40,168 nucleotides of DNA from Fibrobacter sp. (GTDB taxonomy: Bacteria > Fibrobacterota > Fibrobacteria > Fibrobacterales > Fibrobacteraceae), in assembly GCA_016295375.1 (NCBI GenBank), contig JAEDLI010000010.1:1-40168 (forward strand). Reading direction: 5' to 3'. The position numbers were made by a program, and so were the translations under genes. Below the pieces are notes generated by a model, which saw only the letters and a program-made list of their open reading frames with translations, was not told where the DNA came from and made no database searches. Of the stretch, positions 13,617 to 22,300 are shown one piece after another (position 1 is the first letter of the stretch; each line of letters starts with the position of its first letter).

Positions 13617-14039
13617 GGTAATCCTCTCTATGTTTAAACTTTAACGTTCTAAAAATAGCACTTCTTTGTCCGATTTGCTCACTTTTTTTTCAAAAAAAAT
13701 CATTTTGTCCGTTTTTTTTATCCTTTTGTCGCTTTTTTGCTGATTATTGCGGCCTAAAAGAGCCGAAAACGCTCCATTTGGGCATGGAAATTTTATCTTG
13801 TAATATATGAACTGTAAGCCAGGCGTTGCGGGCTGGCGATTGAAGCCCGCTAGAAAGGGTAGGTGGCAACAACGTGCCACCGAGGGGAAGGCTTTCCCCT
13901 TTAATTACCGTTCGGCTCAATCTCGGGGGTGTACCTCCGGCATCGCCTCACTCTCGCCACCACGCCTCGTCAATACGAGTCGCTTGTGGCTCACGGCCCT
14001 TCTTTGACTTTTGACGTAAACTTCCTGTAACTAATCAAC
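13617..14039. other. Gap of about 420 nt with hairpins, no gene seen
   Basis: Next to the Ala/Pro-rich gene the DNA is a T-rich run of mixed strands (13660-13740). A GC-rich block follows with hairpins GCCAG/CTGGC (13818-13837), GGTGGCA-ACAACG-TGCCACC (13862-13881) and GGGGAA-GGCT-TTCCCC (13884-13899). A short plus-strand frame (13807-14007) crosses the hairpins and has no ribosome binding site. A weak promoter for fumarase may lie at 14004-14031 (TTGACT, 16 nt, TGTAAC). Confidence 0.5.
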
Positions 14040-14073
14040 CTAACACCTACAACCTAAAACCTAAAACCTAACT
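14040..14073. repeat. 7-nt periodic array abutting the fumarase start codon
   Basis: Units beginning with CTA recur every 7 nt at 14040, 14047, 14054, 14061 and 14068 (CTAACAC, CTACAAC, CTAAAAC twice, CTAACTA). The last unit runs directly into the ATG at 14074, so no Shine-Dalgarno is present. Confidence 0.75.
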
Positions 14074-15711
14074 ATGGCATTCAAATACGAAGCGACCGTG
14101 CAGCACGGCGAAGACAAGACTGAATACGTGAACCTCGGCAAGGACGGCATTTCTGTCGCCGAGTTCGAAGGCAAGAAGATTTTGAAGGTCGCCCCCGAGG
14201 CGCTGACCAAGATTGCCCAGGCGGCGTTCGAGGAAGTGAGTTTTCGGCTCCGTCCGGCCCACACCCAGAAGGTGGCAAAGATTTTGCAGGACCCGGAGGC
14301 ATCGGACAACGACAAGTTCGTGGCCCTCACGCTTTTGAAGAACGCCTGCGTGGCCGCCAAGGGAGTCCTGCCGTTCTGCCAGGACACCGGCACTGCCATC
14401 TGTATTTGCCACAAGGGCCAGCAGGTCTGGACCGGCGCCGACGACGCGAAGGCGATTTCTGAAGGTATCTACAACGCCTACACCGGCAAGAACCTGCGCT
14501 ACAGCCAGATTGCGCCCCTCACCATGTACGAGGAGAAGAATACGGCTTGCAACTTGCCCGCCCAGATTGACATCCACGCCGAAGAAGGGGCTGACCTCAA
14601 GTTCCTGTTCGTCGCCAAGGGCGGCGGCTCTGCCAACAAGACTTACTACTGGCCCATGACCAAGGCGCTCCTCAACCCGAAGTCTCTCGAGAAGTTTATT
14701 TCAGACAAAGTAAAAACTCTCGGTACGGCGGCTTGCCCTCCGTATCACCTGGCCATCGTCATTGGCGGAACCTCCGCCGAAATGAACACCCACACAGTGA
14801 AGCTGGCCAGCTGCGGCTACCTGGACGACCTTCCGACCACCGGTTCTGAAGGCGGACGCATGTTCCGCGACCTGGAAATGGAAGAAAAGGTTCTGCACAT
14901 CTGCCAGAAGACGGGCATTGGCGCCCAGTTCGGCGGCAAGTACTTTGTGCACGATGTGCGCGTGATCCGCTGCCCCCGCCATGCGGCAAGTTGCCCGGTC
15001 TCCATCGGCGTTTCTTGCTCTGCCGACCGCAACATCAAGGCGAAGATCGACGAGAACGGCCTCTGGCTCGAAAAGATGGAGCACCATCCGGAACAGTACC
15101 TGCCCAAGGGCGATGCCGTGAACATGGCTCCGGCGGTAGAAATCGACCTTGACCGCCCCATGAAGGACGTGCTTGCCGAACTCACCAAGTACCCGGTGAA
15201 GACCCGCCTGAACCTGAAGGGCACCATGATTGTGGCCCGCGACATGGCTCATGCGAAGATTGCCGAAATCTTCGACAAGCAGGAAAAGGGCGAGGCCCTC
15301 TCCGATATCGAGAAGACCGTGCTCGAAGTGGTGAGCAACCACCCGATTTACTACGCCGGCCCGGCCAAGACTCCGGAAGGCATGCCCACCGGAAGCTTCG
15401 GCCCCACGACTGCCGGCCGTATGGATCCCTACGTGATGCGCTTCCAGAGTAAGGGCGCTTCCATGATCATGGTGGCGAAGGGCAACCGCAGCCAGGACGT
15501 GACCGACGCCTGCCACAAGTACGGCGGTTTCTATCTCGGCTCCATCGGCGGCCCGGCGGCTATCCTTGCCGAGCAGAATATTCTGAGCAACGACATCGTG
15601 GCCTTCCCGGAACTTGGCATGGAGGCCATAAGGAAGATTACCATCAAGGATTTCCCGGCGTTCATCTTGGTTGATGATAAGGGCAATGATTTCTTTAAGG
15701 ACTTGCTCTAA
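14074..15711 (+). CDS. fumA: Fumarate hydratase, class I, [4Fe-4S]
   Basis: The enzyme interconverts fumarate and malate. In Fibrobacter this lies on the reductive branch that makes succinate, the main fermentation product. At 545 residues it is close to E. coli FumA/FumB (548), with an N-terminal alpha domain and a C-terminal beta domain fused. The cluster cysteines are visible at the expected spacing: C102 in PFCQDTGTAI, C221 in AACPPYHLAI and C315 in GVSCSADRN. Further matches are GYLDDLPTTGSEGGRMFRD, SFGPTTAGRMDPYV and GFYLGSIGGPAAI. The start is fixed by the family N terminus; there is no ribosome binding site, only a 7-nt periodic array. An oxygen-sensitive class I enzyme suits an anaerobe. 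Confidence 0.95.
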   Translation: MAFKYEATVQHGEDKTEYVNLGKDGISVAEFEGKKILKVAPEALTKIAQAAFEEVSFRLRPAHTQKVAKILQDPEASDNDKFVALTLLKNACVAAKGVLPFCQDTGTAICICHKGQQVWTGADDAKAISEGIYNAYTGKNLRYSQIAPLTMYEEKNTACNLPAQIDIHAEEGADLKFLFVAKGGGSANKTYYWPMTKALLNPKSLEKFISDKVKTLGTAACPPYHLAIVIGGTSAEMNTHTVKLASCGYLDDLPTTGSEGGRMFRDLEMEEKVLHICQKTGIGAQFGGKYFVHDVRVIRCPRHAASCPVSIGVSCSADRNIKAKIDENGLWLEKMEHHPEQYLPKGDAVNMAPAVEIDLDRPMKDVLAELTKYPVKTRLNLKGTMIVARDMAHAKIAEIFDKQEKGEALSDIEKTVLEVVSNHPIYYAGPAKTPEGMPTGSFGPTTAGRMDPYVMRFQSKGASMIMVAKGNRSQDVTDACHKYGGFYLGSIGGPAAILAEQNILSNDIVAFPELGMEAIRKITIKDFPAFILVDDKGNDFFKDLL

Positions 15712-15720
15712 TCCCGAATT

Positions 15721-15745
15721 GTCATCCCGGCCTTGAGTCGGGATC
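15721..15745 (+). repeat. GTCATCCCG-type palindromic repeat
   Basis: GTC is followed by ATCCCG-GCCTTGAGT-CGGGAT (15724-15744), a hairpin of the dispersed family, placed between the fumarase stop and its terminator. Confidence 0.65.
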
Positions 15746-15756
15746 ACCGATAAAGC

Positions 15757-15791
15757 ATCTCGTCGGAATAACCGGCGGGATTCTTTTTTTT
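15757..15791 (+). terminator. Intrinsic terminator of the fumarase gene
   Basis: ATCTCGTCGG (15757-15766) pairs with CCGGCGGGAT (15772-15781, two G-T pairs) around AATAA, followed by TC and eight Ts. Confidence 0.8.
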
Positions 15792-15862
15792 GCTGAGTTA
15801 TAAGGGGAAAGGCTAATTTTCTCTTTATCCGTGACAAACTGCATAGTTTTTTTTACAATTGG

Positions 15863-15893
15863 TTGCGGAAACGACCGTTAGATATTATATTTA
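15863..15893 (+). promoter_or_regulatory. Promoter of the Ser-linker lipoprotein gene
   Basis: TTGCGG (15863-15868), 17 nt, and TATATT within TATATTTA (15886-15893). The leader to the ATG at 15933 would be about 34 nt. Confidence 0.6.
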
Positions 15894-15932
15894 TAATACA
15901 CTCTTGTCGCTTTAGGCCACATGGAGGAAGAT

Positions 15933-17969
15933 ATGTTCAAAAAAGGTGTCTTGGGATTTGCGATTTTGGCGGCAGGGCTTCTGGTTTGGTCTTGCGGTGA
16001 CGGTTCGGTGGATTCGCTGAGTGATACCGAACTCTTGATGATTAGCCGTTTCCCGAGTACCATCGACTACGACATGCTGGACAGCATTGTCGAAGCCTGT
16101 AAAAAGGACGCCGCCTGTTGGGAAAAGGCCAAGAAGACCGGTGAAATCTACAAGGGCGACTACACCGAGGTGCTCAGGGATTCATCTGGAAACATTGTCG
16201 TGGTGGAGGGGGATTCCGCCTATGTCTGGAAAGACGGCAAGAAACTCCCGGTTTTCAATTTCTCTTCCAACAGTAATGACGATGACGACGAAGACGTGAC
16301 CAGCAGCGGAAGTACCGCTACCTCGGGCAGCTCCAGCAAACGGAGCAGCGCCAGCGGCTACGAGGTAGACGAATACAGGGATGGTGGAAATGGCCTGGAT
16401 AGCAATGGCTCCGGCTCGGGCGGCACTTCTGTGGCACACGATCGCAGCAGCAGTTCCAAGAAGTCTACTAGTAGCAGTTCCGTGGATTTGAGCTTCTTGA
16501 ATAGTAGCTCTAGCATAAAGGTACTTAGCAGTTCTACGGTTATCCGTAGTAGCAGTTCCAAGAAGGTGGCTAGCAGCAGTTCTGTGGATTTGAGTTTCTT
16601 AAGCAGCAGCAGTTCCAGCCTTGGTGTGGCGAGCAGTTCCTCTATCAAAAATGAGCGCAGCAGCAGTTCGAAGATTGTCATTAATCAGAGTTCTGTGTCA
16701 CAGAGCAGCAGTTCTCAGCAAGAAGTGCATCTGAGTAGCAGTTCCATAACGCAGCATGGCGGTGGCGGAGGTGGGACCGGAATGACTTGTGATGAAGGCT
16801 CTTTGTCGGGGTCGTGTACGGTTAGTGAAAATCCCGGTTACAGAAATGAAACGGTCACATATACGTTCAGGCCGGACGGAAATAACACGTGCACGGCTTA
16901 TGGCGAGGTTGAATGGAATGTGACTAATCCAGAAGATGGTGCTTCGGTGACTCATTGGGCAGACCCGACATCTTCTAGTCGCTCTTCGTTCTCTTTTGAT
17001 GTAAAGTATTCCTCTATTGGCGATAAAAAGTCGGTGATTTTCTCCATGGGAGGTCAGAACAAACAGTGCGATGCGGTAACTATCAAGCGCCGGTGTGAGA
17101 GTAACACCTATACCTGTACCAGAACGCGTCTCAGTGCAACGGATAATCTCTGGAAAAATGATGTCAAGTACAAATGGGAGTTTAGCTATAACGGTTGCCT
17201 GGAGAATGTGTCCTACACTTGGCAAGGGGCTTTGTCTGGCTCGACTGGTACTACAGTGACAAAAACTTATTCGGGAACATCTCCAATAAATCAATCGGTG
17301 TCGCTTTCTGTAGTTGACGAACTTCATGGTGTAAATGGAGTGGGTTCTTCCATCACTGTTAGCTGCGATCCTGTATATGCCGTGTATGAACCGGATGTAG
17401 TACCCACATTCAATGTGTCCAATATGACCATGCCCGTAAACTATACGGTTAAGGTGATTCCTTCGTCTGTTGTCGGATGTTCCTACACGGAGGGCAACAA
17501 GTGCTCCTATAGCCTTGAAGATGAAAATGGTGCTGTTGTAGCTTCGTCTACCGGAGGATACACGAGTGGGGTCTTGAATTCCTTTAGTGGTGCTACGGAC
17601 GAAGTGACCGTGAACTACACTTTGACCTTGACCAACTATATTGGCCCGTCGGAACCCAAGACTTTCAGCATTACCTACGTGACGCCGGAAGATAGGGAAG
17701 CGACAACAACATTTGTTGGCTATATGGCTGGAGGAGTTTATATGGTTTCTGTACCCAGTGCGGATCGTCCTGCGTTCAAGTGTAAGTTGCAGGCTGGACA
17801 GGGGAACACCTCATACGCTGCTGGTGTGGTCAACGGGACTACTACACTGACGATTCCGAATCAGTGGAATAACTCTAACGGATACCCGGTCTCGACAGGG
17901 AGTTCCTTCCTGTTTATGGTAAATACCAATGTCCCAAGTGGAATGACCTGCGGATTGGATTGGAACTAA
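15933..17969 (+). CDS. Large lipoprotein with Ser-rich linker, Fibrobacter type
   Basis: The protein is 678 residues when started at 15933; GGAGGA (15923-15928) stands 4 nt upstream and gives the clean lipoprotein signal MFKKGVLGFAILAAGLLVWSC (C21), so an ATG at 15921 is rejected. Residues 22-120 form a small acidic domain. About 130-275 are a Ser-rich linker with a direct 34-residue duplication (102-nt period, copies near 16451 and 16553) that includes SVDLSFL. The remainder (about 285-678) contains beta-rich, Cys-containing Ig-like segments (CTVSENPGYRNETVTYTF, and CSYSLEDENGAVV later). No enzymatic motif is seen. Such Ser linkers are common in Fibrobacter surface proteins. Likely outer-membrane, exposed; function unknown. 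Confidence 0.8.
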   Translation: MFKKGVLGFAILAAGLLVWSCGDGSVDSLSDTELLMISRFPSTIDYDMLDSIVEACKKDAACWEKAKKTGEIYKGDYTEVLRDSSGNIVVVEGDSAYVWKDGKKLPVFNFSSNSNDDDDEDVTSSGSTATSGSSSKRSSASGYEVDEYRDGGNGLDSNGSGSGGTSVAHDRSSSSKKSTSSSSVDLSFLNSSSSIKVLSSSTVIRSSSSKKVASSSSVDLSFLSSSSSSLGVASSSSIKNERSSSSKIVINQSSVSQSSSSQQEVHLSSSSITQHGGGGGGTGMTCDEGSLSGSCTVSENPGYRNETVTYTFRPDGNNTCTAYGEVEWNVTNPEDGASVTHWADPTSSSRSSFSFDVKYSSIGDKKSVIFSMGGQNKQCDAVTIKRRCESNTYTCTRTRLSATDNLWKNDVKYKWEFSYNGCLENVSYTWQGALSGSTGTTVTKTYSGTSPINQSVSLSVVDELHGVNGVGSSITVSCDPVYAVYEPDVVPTFNVSNMTMPVNYTVKVIPSSVVGCSYTEGNKCSYSLEDENGAVVASSTGGYTSGVLNSFSGATDEVTVNYTLTLTNYIGPSEPKTFSITYVTPEDREATTTFVGYMAGGVYMVSVPSADRPAFKCKLQAGQGNTSYAAGVVNGTTTLTIPNQWNNSNGYPVSTGSSFLFMVNTNVPSGMTCGLDWN

Positions 17970-17978
17970 AACAAGAAC

Positions 17979-18008
17979 CCCCGATGCTCTGTCGGGGCGC
18001 CTTTTTTT
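17979..18008 (+). terminator. Intrinsic terminator
   Basis: CCCCGA (17979-17984) pairs with TCGGGG (17992-17997) around TGCTCTG, followed closely by seven Ts at 18002-18008. Confidence 0.75.
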
Positions 18009-18080
18009 CTGCTCTTTCGAACCTAAATCAACTACGGCAGCAATCTGCTTGGTTTTATATATTGTCGCCGTCGCACTCTA

Positions 18081-18126
18081 GATGACATTCCTCGAGCCCC
18101 GCGCCACGTACCTACAAACTTGTAAA
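18081..18126. repeat. Short copy of the GATGACA...CGCGCC spacer module
   Basis: GATGACATTCCTCGAGCCCC followed by GCGCCACGTACCTACAAAC resembles 26155-26196, where GATGACACCTCTTGAG leads through CGCGCC into the 7-nt array. Here only about two heptad-like units (CTACAAA, CTTGTAA) follow. Confidence 0.5.
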
Positions 18127-18197
18127 ATAAATTTTTCCGGTCCTTTTTTGATTACCATCTCCGTTTATATAGGTGTACACACAAAAACGGAGTAAAT

Positions 18198-19118
18198 ATG
18201 GAAAAAGAAAATAAAAATGGAAAAAATAAGAAGCATAATGGCTTCTTTCGCTACGTCTACTCAAAACCCGCCAACGCCAAAACCCTGCTCTCCCTTGCGC
18301 GCGAATCCAACAGGGAACTGGATTCCATACTTGACGGTGTAGAACTGGATACCCTGTCGCCGTTGTCAGGCCTGTTTAGCGAGATCCAGGAAAGGGGCGA
18401 GTCGGATTTGGCCTTTAGGGCGAAATCTGCAGGAGGAGGCGACCTCTTTGTCGGAATCCTGTTGGAACACAAGTCCTATACCGATAAACAGATTTTGGAT
18501 CAGCTAGGACGGTACGCTTTCAATATAATGGTGAACAAGAATGATACGGATTTTCGGTGGTTTCCGACAAAGGCCATCGTCATATACAACGGGACAAGAG
18601 GATGGGACCCCTTGGCCGATTTCAGACGGAAAAATCGTGCGAAGTTTCAAGGTAAGGACCTTCCCTTTGAATTTGCATTGGTTAATTTGTCTGAGCTTGA
18701 CGATGAGAGATGTCTTTCGGATGTCAACGTGGAGGCCGCTGTCGGGGCCTTGGTGATGAAATACGCCTTTGACAGGCGTGGGTTGTCGGAAATGGCTTCT
18801 GCTATCGGATGCCGTCTGGAACTTTTGGGAAATTTCGGTAAAGACTGCTTTTTGGAAAAAATAAACCTATATTTAGGAGAGTTCATTGGGGAAGAGGATT
18901 TGGAGGAACTGCAGATGGCTTTCAAGAGCATAGGACAGAGGATGGGTTTTGTGAGTGCCGGTGATGCCCGGCGTGCTGCGGAACGTTCCGGTCGAAGGGC
19001 CGGCATGAAGAAGGGCATGGAAAAGGGCATGGAAAAGGGGCGGGCCCAGGTGATAGAATTCCTCCGGTCCCAGGGGGTGTCTCCGGAAATCATAGCCAGG
19101 GCCTGCGAACTAAAGTGA
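18198..19118 (+). CDS. Rpn/YhgA-like PD-(D/E)XK nuclease
   Basis: The 306-residue protein belongs to the Rpn (recombination-promoting nuclease, formerly transposase_31/YhgA) family. The catalytic core shows D70 in ERGESDLAF, the E-x-K motif E90-H91-K92 in ILLEHKSYTDKQILDQLGRYA and the downstream Gln. The N terminus HNGFFRYVYSKPANAKTLL is also typical. The C terminus has the family's variable helical tail with GM(K/E)K repeats and VIEFLRSQGVSPEIIARA. Members are DNA endonucleases, toxic when overproduced and linked to anti-phage defence in E. coli; they are not real transposases. GGAG stands 5 nt before the ATG. An internal -10-like element, Shine-Dalgarno and ATG at 18868-18917 suggest a second product from the same frame. 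No other defence gene is adjacent. Confidence 0.88.
   Translation: MEKENKNGKNKKHNGFFRYVYSKPANAKTLLSLARESNRELDSILDGVELDTLSPLSGLFSEIQERGESDLAFRAKSAGGGDLFVGILLEHKSYTDKQILDQLGRYAFNIMVNKNDTDFRWFPTKAIVIYNGTRGWDPLADFRRKNRAKFQGKDLPFEFALVNLSELDDERCLSDVNVEAAVGALVMKYAFDRRGLSEMASAIGCRLELLGNFGKDCFLEKINLYLGEFIGEEDLEELQMAFKSIGQRMGFVSAGDARRAAERSGRRAGMKKGMEKGMEKGRAQVIEFLRSQGVSPEIIARACELK
18868..18875 (+). promoter_or_regulatory. TATATTTA element inside the rpn gene
   Basis: This is the same octamer that precedes other genes in the window. It is 39 nt upstream of an internal in-frame ATG that has its own Shine-Dalgarno. No good -35 is present. Confidence 0.4.
18915..19118 (+). CDS. Candidate intragenic RpnS-type protein (C-terminal 67 residues of Rpn)
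   Basis: ATG at 18915 is codon 240 of the rpn frame (MAFKSIGQRMGF). GGAGGA at 18902-18907 stands 7 nt before it, a better ribosome binding site than the full-length gene has, and TATATTTA lies at 18868-18875. The product would be the helical C-terminal domain without nuclease motifs. In E. coli, rpn genes are known to carry intragenic starts producing small C-terminal proteins that block the toxic full-length nuclease. The same arrangement is inferred here from sequence only. Confidence 0.5.
   Translation: MAFKSIGQRMGFVSAGDARRAAERSGRRAGMKKGMEKGMEKGRAQVIEFLRSQGVSPEIIARACELK
19001..19036 (+). repeat. 12-nt tandem repeat in the rpn C-terminal region
   Basis: Two identical copies of GGGCATGGAAAA (19013-19024, 19025-19036) follow a variant copy, encoding G-M-K-K, G-M-E-K, G-M-E-K. 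The copy number can change in frame by slippage and would lengthen or shorten the C-terminal helix. Confidence 0.75.
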
Positions 19119-19150
19119 CAAATCCTGTGGTGGACGGCTGTCCTCACATG

Positions 19151-19181
19151 ACCCCGGACCTTGATTCCGGGGTGTTTTTTA
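19151..19181 (+). terminator. Terminator after rpn, apparently built from a palindromic repeat
   Basis: ACCCCGGA (19151-19158) and TCCGGGGT (19166-19173) pair and are followed by GTTTTTT. The arms and preceding CATGA resemble the dispersed GTCATCCCG-type repeats, so a repeat may have been adopted as terminator. Confidence 0.75.
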
Positions 19182-19242
19182 TAAAAAGTGCAAAAAAACG
19201 ATGCTTTTATCAGCAAAATGTATCCAAATCGAAACATTTTGT

Positions 19243-19273
19243 TTTGAAATGAGGGGATTATAAATTATATTTA
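19243..19273 (+). promoter_or_regulatory. Promoter of the cadherin-repeat protein gene
   Basis: TTTGAA (19243-19248), or TTGAAA one base later, is followed after 16-17 nt by TATATT within TATATTTA (19266-19273). The leader is about 60 nt. Confidence 0.55.
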
Positions 19274-19337
19274 ACATTGTGTGTGCCGCATTGTCGAGGG
19301 GACCTTGCGGATTTGGGCCTTGCCCAGGAGACTGTGT

Positions 19338-22300
19338 ATGTGGGTATTAAAGAAAAGTTTACTTGGACTGGCCCTGGTGGTCGGGGCGGTCTGTTCGTCC
19401 TTTGCCGGCGAACCGACCTATAGTGTGGACGTGTACCCGTTCACGTTCGGACTTTCGGATACAACCCAGGAACTGGAACACTGGAACCGCTTGATGAAGT
19501 ACAAGCTGTTTGCCACGGGGTTGAATGATGGTACGGGCATTGAGTTTATAGGCCAAAGCATCTTTATTACCGATAGCGTAGGTTATGTGGGGAGTGCCAA
19601 GGGAAACTTCAAGATGGGCGGGAACACGAACCACGCCATTGGCGGCCCGATTCTATTTGGAGGTAGTTTTTTAAATGGAGATGGCCAGGACTCAATTTTG
19701 ACCGGTCCTACCCGCTTTAAAGGGGAGTTCAATCCTAGTTCTAATGGAAGTGGTTCAAACTACTTTGCGGGAAATTATTGCTTTGATGGTGGTTACAATG
19801 GGAATACTAATGCTGGTATAACAAAGGGAAATGGTTCTATTCTGGATGCTGCTGCGTGCGCTTCTACGGATTTGGTCTATGCTGTTGACGTAGATTTGGA
19901 TGTCCCTACTCCTGATTTTATTTCCCCTGCGCTTCATAGAATAAATGCCATTAGCGGTGATGGAGTAAAATACATTCATGTCGAGCCGAATCCCGACGGG
20001 GATTCGAGTTCGTACAACATTGTAATCCCCTCTATTACCTTTAACAACAATACTAAAATTCATGTCGTTATGCCCCCAGGCGGTCGTTTGACCAAAATTT
20101 TTGTAGAAGGGAGTATATTGAATTTTGGGTCCACGGCTAACCAGGAAATTGTTGTGGTGTACGCAAAGGGTGGAACATGGAATGGAACGGCTTGGACCGG
20201 CTTTACGGACTCTCCGCTGACAAATTCTGATTATGCTGGAAACCTATTGTTCTACACGCCCAACAATCTTTCTATGGGGGCTTCACAGAAAACGATGCAG
20301 GGAACTTACATCTGTGGAGGAAATATCCAGTTTGCTCAGAATACGTCTTTTGCAGGGCAACTTTTGGCAAAGAGCATAAAAATAAACGCCTTCTTTGCGG
20401 CCAAGGACTTCAAGTATGTTCCCTTCAACCCGCCGCAGATTGGGCTGGACATGGCCGTTAACCAGCAACTTTCCGAGGCTGATGTGAAGGTGGCTGGCTA
20501 CTCCGGTAGCACCTTGGATATTAAGCTGACCAAGACCCCCACGACAGACGTGACGTTTAACTACTGTTTCGCTTTTAACGGCACTGACGATAATGGTTCT
20601 ACGTTGGCCAAACTCAACGACGTGTGTACTACCAGTGGCCAGGATGGTTGCTCGGGCTACATCAATCTGCCTATTTGCGGAACCGATACATCTTCAGCTC
20701 GAATTCTCAAGGGGGAAAAGACCACGGAAACCCCCATCAAGATATGGATTAACGATGACGCTCTCATGGAGCAGCGTGAATTTTTCTCTTTGAAAATATT
20801 TAACCTGACTGGAGGCGTGTTCAGCGATAATTCCCGTGAATGGCCTGTGTCCATGCAGATCCTCGATGATGATACCGGGACTCCCTGCGATATAGAAAGT
20901 GCGAACAATAGTGTCACCATTCCAGAAGACGCCTCTATCGTCCTTAATGGTGCGTTCCCCGTGCAATGTTCAGATGGCACGGGTACGGCCTTCAACGTGA
21001 TTATTACGGCTCTTCCTGGCAAGGGCTCGCTGACCTATCAGGGCAAGGCTGTCTCGGTGAGCCAGTCTATTCCTAGCAGTGGTCTGGGAGATTTGAAATT
21101 TATTCCAGCCTTGAATCAGAACGGCTCTCCTTATACGACAGTCAAGTTCAAGGTCAACGACCCAGTGGAAAGCAGGACTACGGATGCTTATACCCTCACA
21201 ATCAACGTGACTCCGGCGAATGATGCTCCCATTGCCACGGGTTGCGACAAAACTCTTGACGAGGGCGTAGCGAAGACTACTCCTGTTTGCACGGTAACGG
21301 CATCAGATGTGGATGCGACTACTAAGGCTGCGGGCGAAAAGTACACCTTGACTTACAGCATCATTTATGGGAACGATGGTGATGCCCTGGATGTCAATGG
21401 AGATGCCCCTTTCGCCATCAATCCGACTACGGGTGCTATTACTGTCAATGGCGTTTTGGACTATGAACGAATTAGTTTCTATCCTTTGTTGGTGCAGGTT
21501 ACTGACGGCGCTGCCAATACAGTGGTTCCGGTCAATGTCACCATCGCAGATGTGAACGAAGCCCCTGTTGCTCTCAACTGTACGGGCACAGTTGCTGAAG
21601 ATGCTCTTCTCAACACCTATACGGGGTGCTGGATTAACGCCAGTGACCCCGAAGGGACGACTCTGAAGTACGAGATTACCGGTGGAACGGGCAAGGAAAA
21701 GTTCTCTATTAATGCCGAAGGAAACATCTTTACAGCGGCGGCCCTGGATCACGAAACCCAGAGTTCCTACACCCTGACCATTACGGTGAAAGATAAGAAT
21801 GGCGGTTCCGGTTTTAAGTCGACAACAGCGACGGCTACGATTACTGTTACCGATGTGAACGAACCGCCTGCTGCTCCTGCCGATACCTGCTGGATAAAGG
21901 AAAATACTAAGACTCCGTTCTATCAGGAGGATGAAAAGACCACCAAGACTTGTTCTGTGGTTGGTACTGACCCGGAAGGCGATGCCTTGACTTACACCAT
22001 AACTGCCGGCAATACCAGTACAACTTTCAAAGTGGAGGCAGGCGTGATTACGGCCCTCAAGGCCCCTGACTTTGAAACTACGCCGGAGTTCCCCTTGGTT
22101 ATTAGCGTCTCTGATGGAGTAAATGAACCTATTAAGACGCTGGCCCTTATCAAGGTTATCGATGTGAACGAGGCTCCCACAGCCAAGAATACCTCTTGCA
22201 CGATTGCCGAAAATTCTCCAATCAACTTGGTAACGCCTTGCTGGATTGAGGCAAGTGACCAAGATGGCGACGCGCTGACCTATAGTATTACCGGCGCGAC

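Noticed and set aside
18198..19118. Transposase or insertion sequence
   Set aside because: Proteins of this family were once labelled transposases, but the motifs are those of the Rpn nuclease, and no terminal inverted repeats or target duplications flank the gene.
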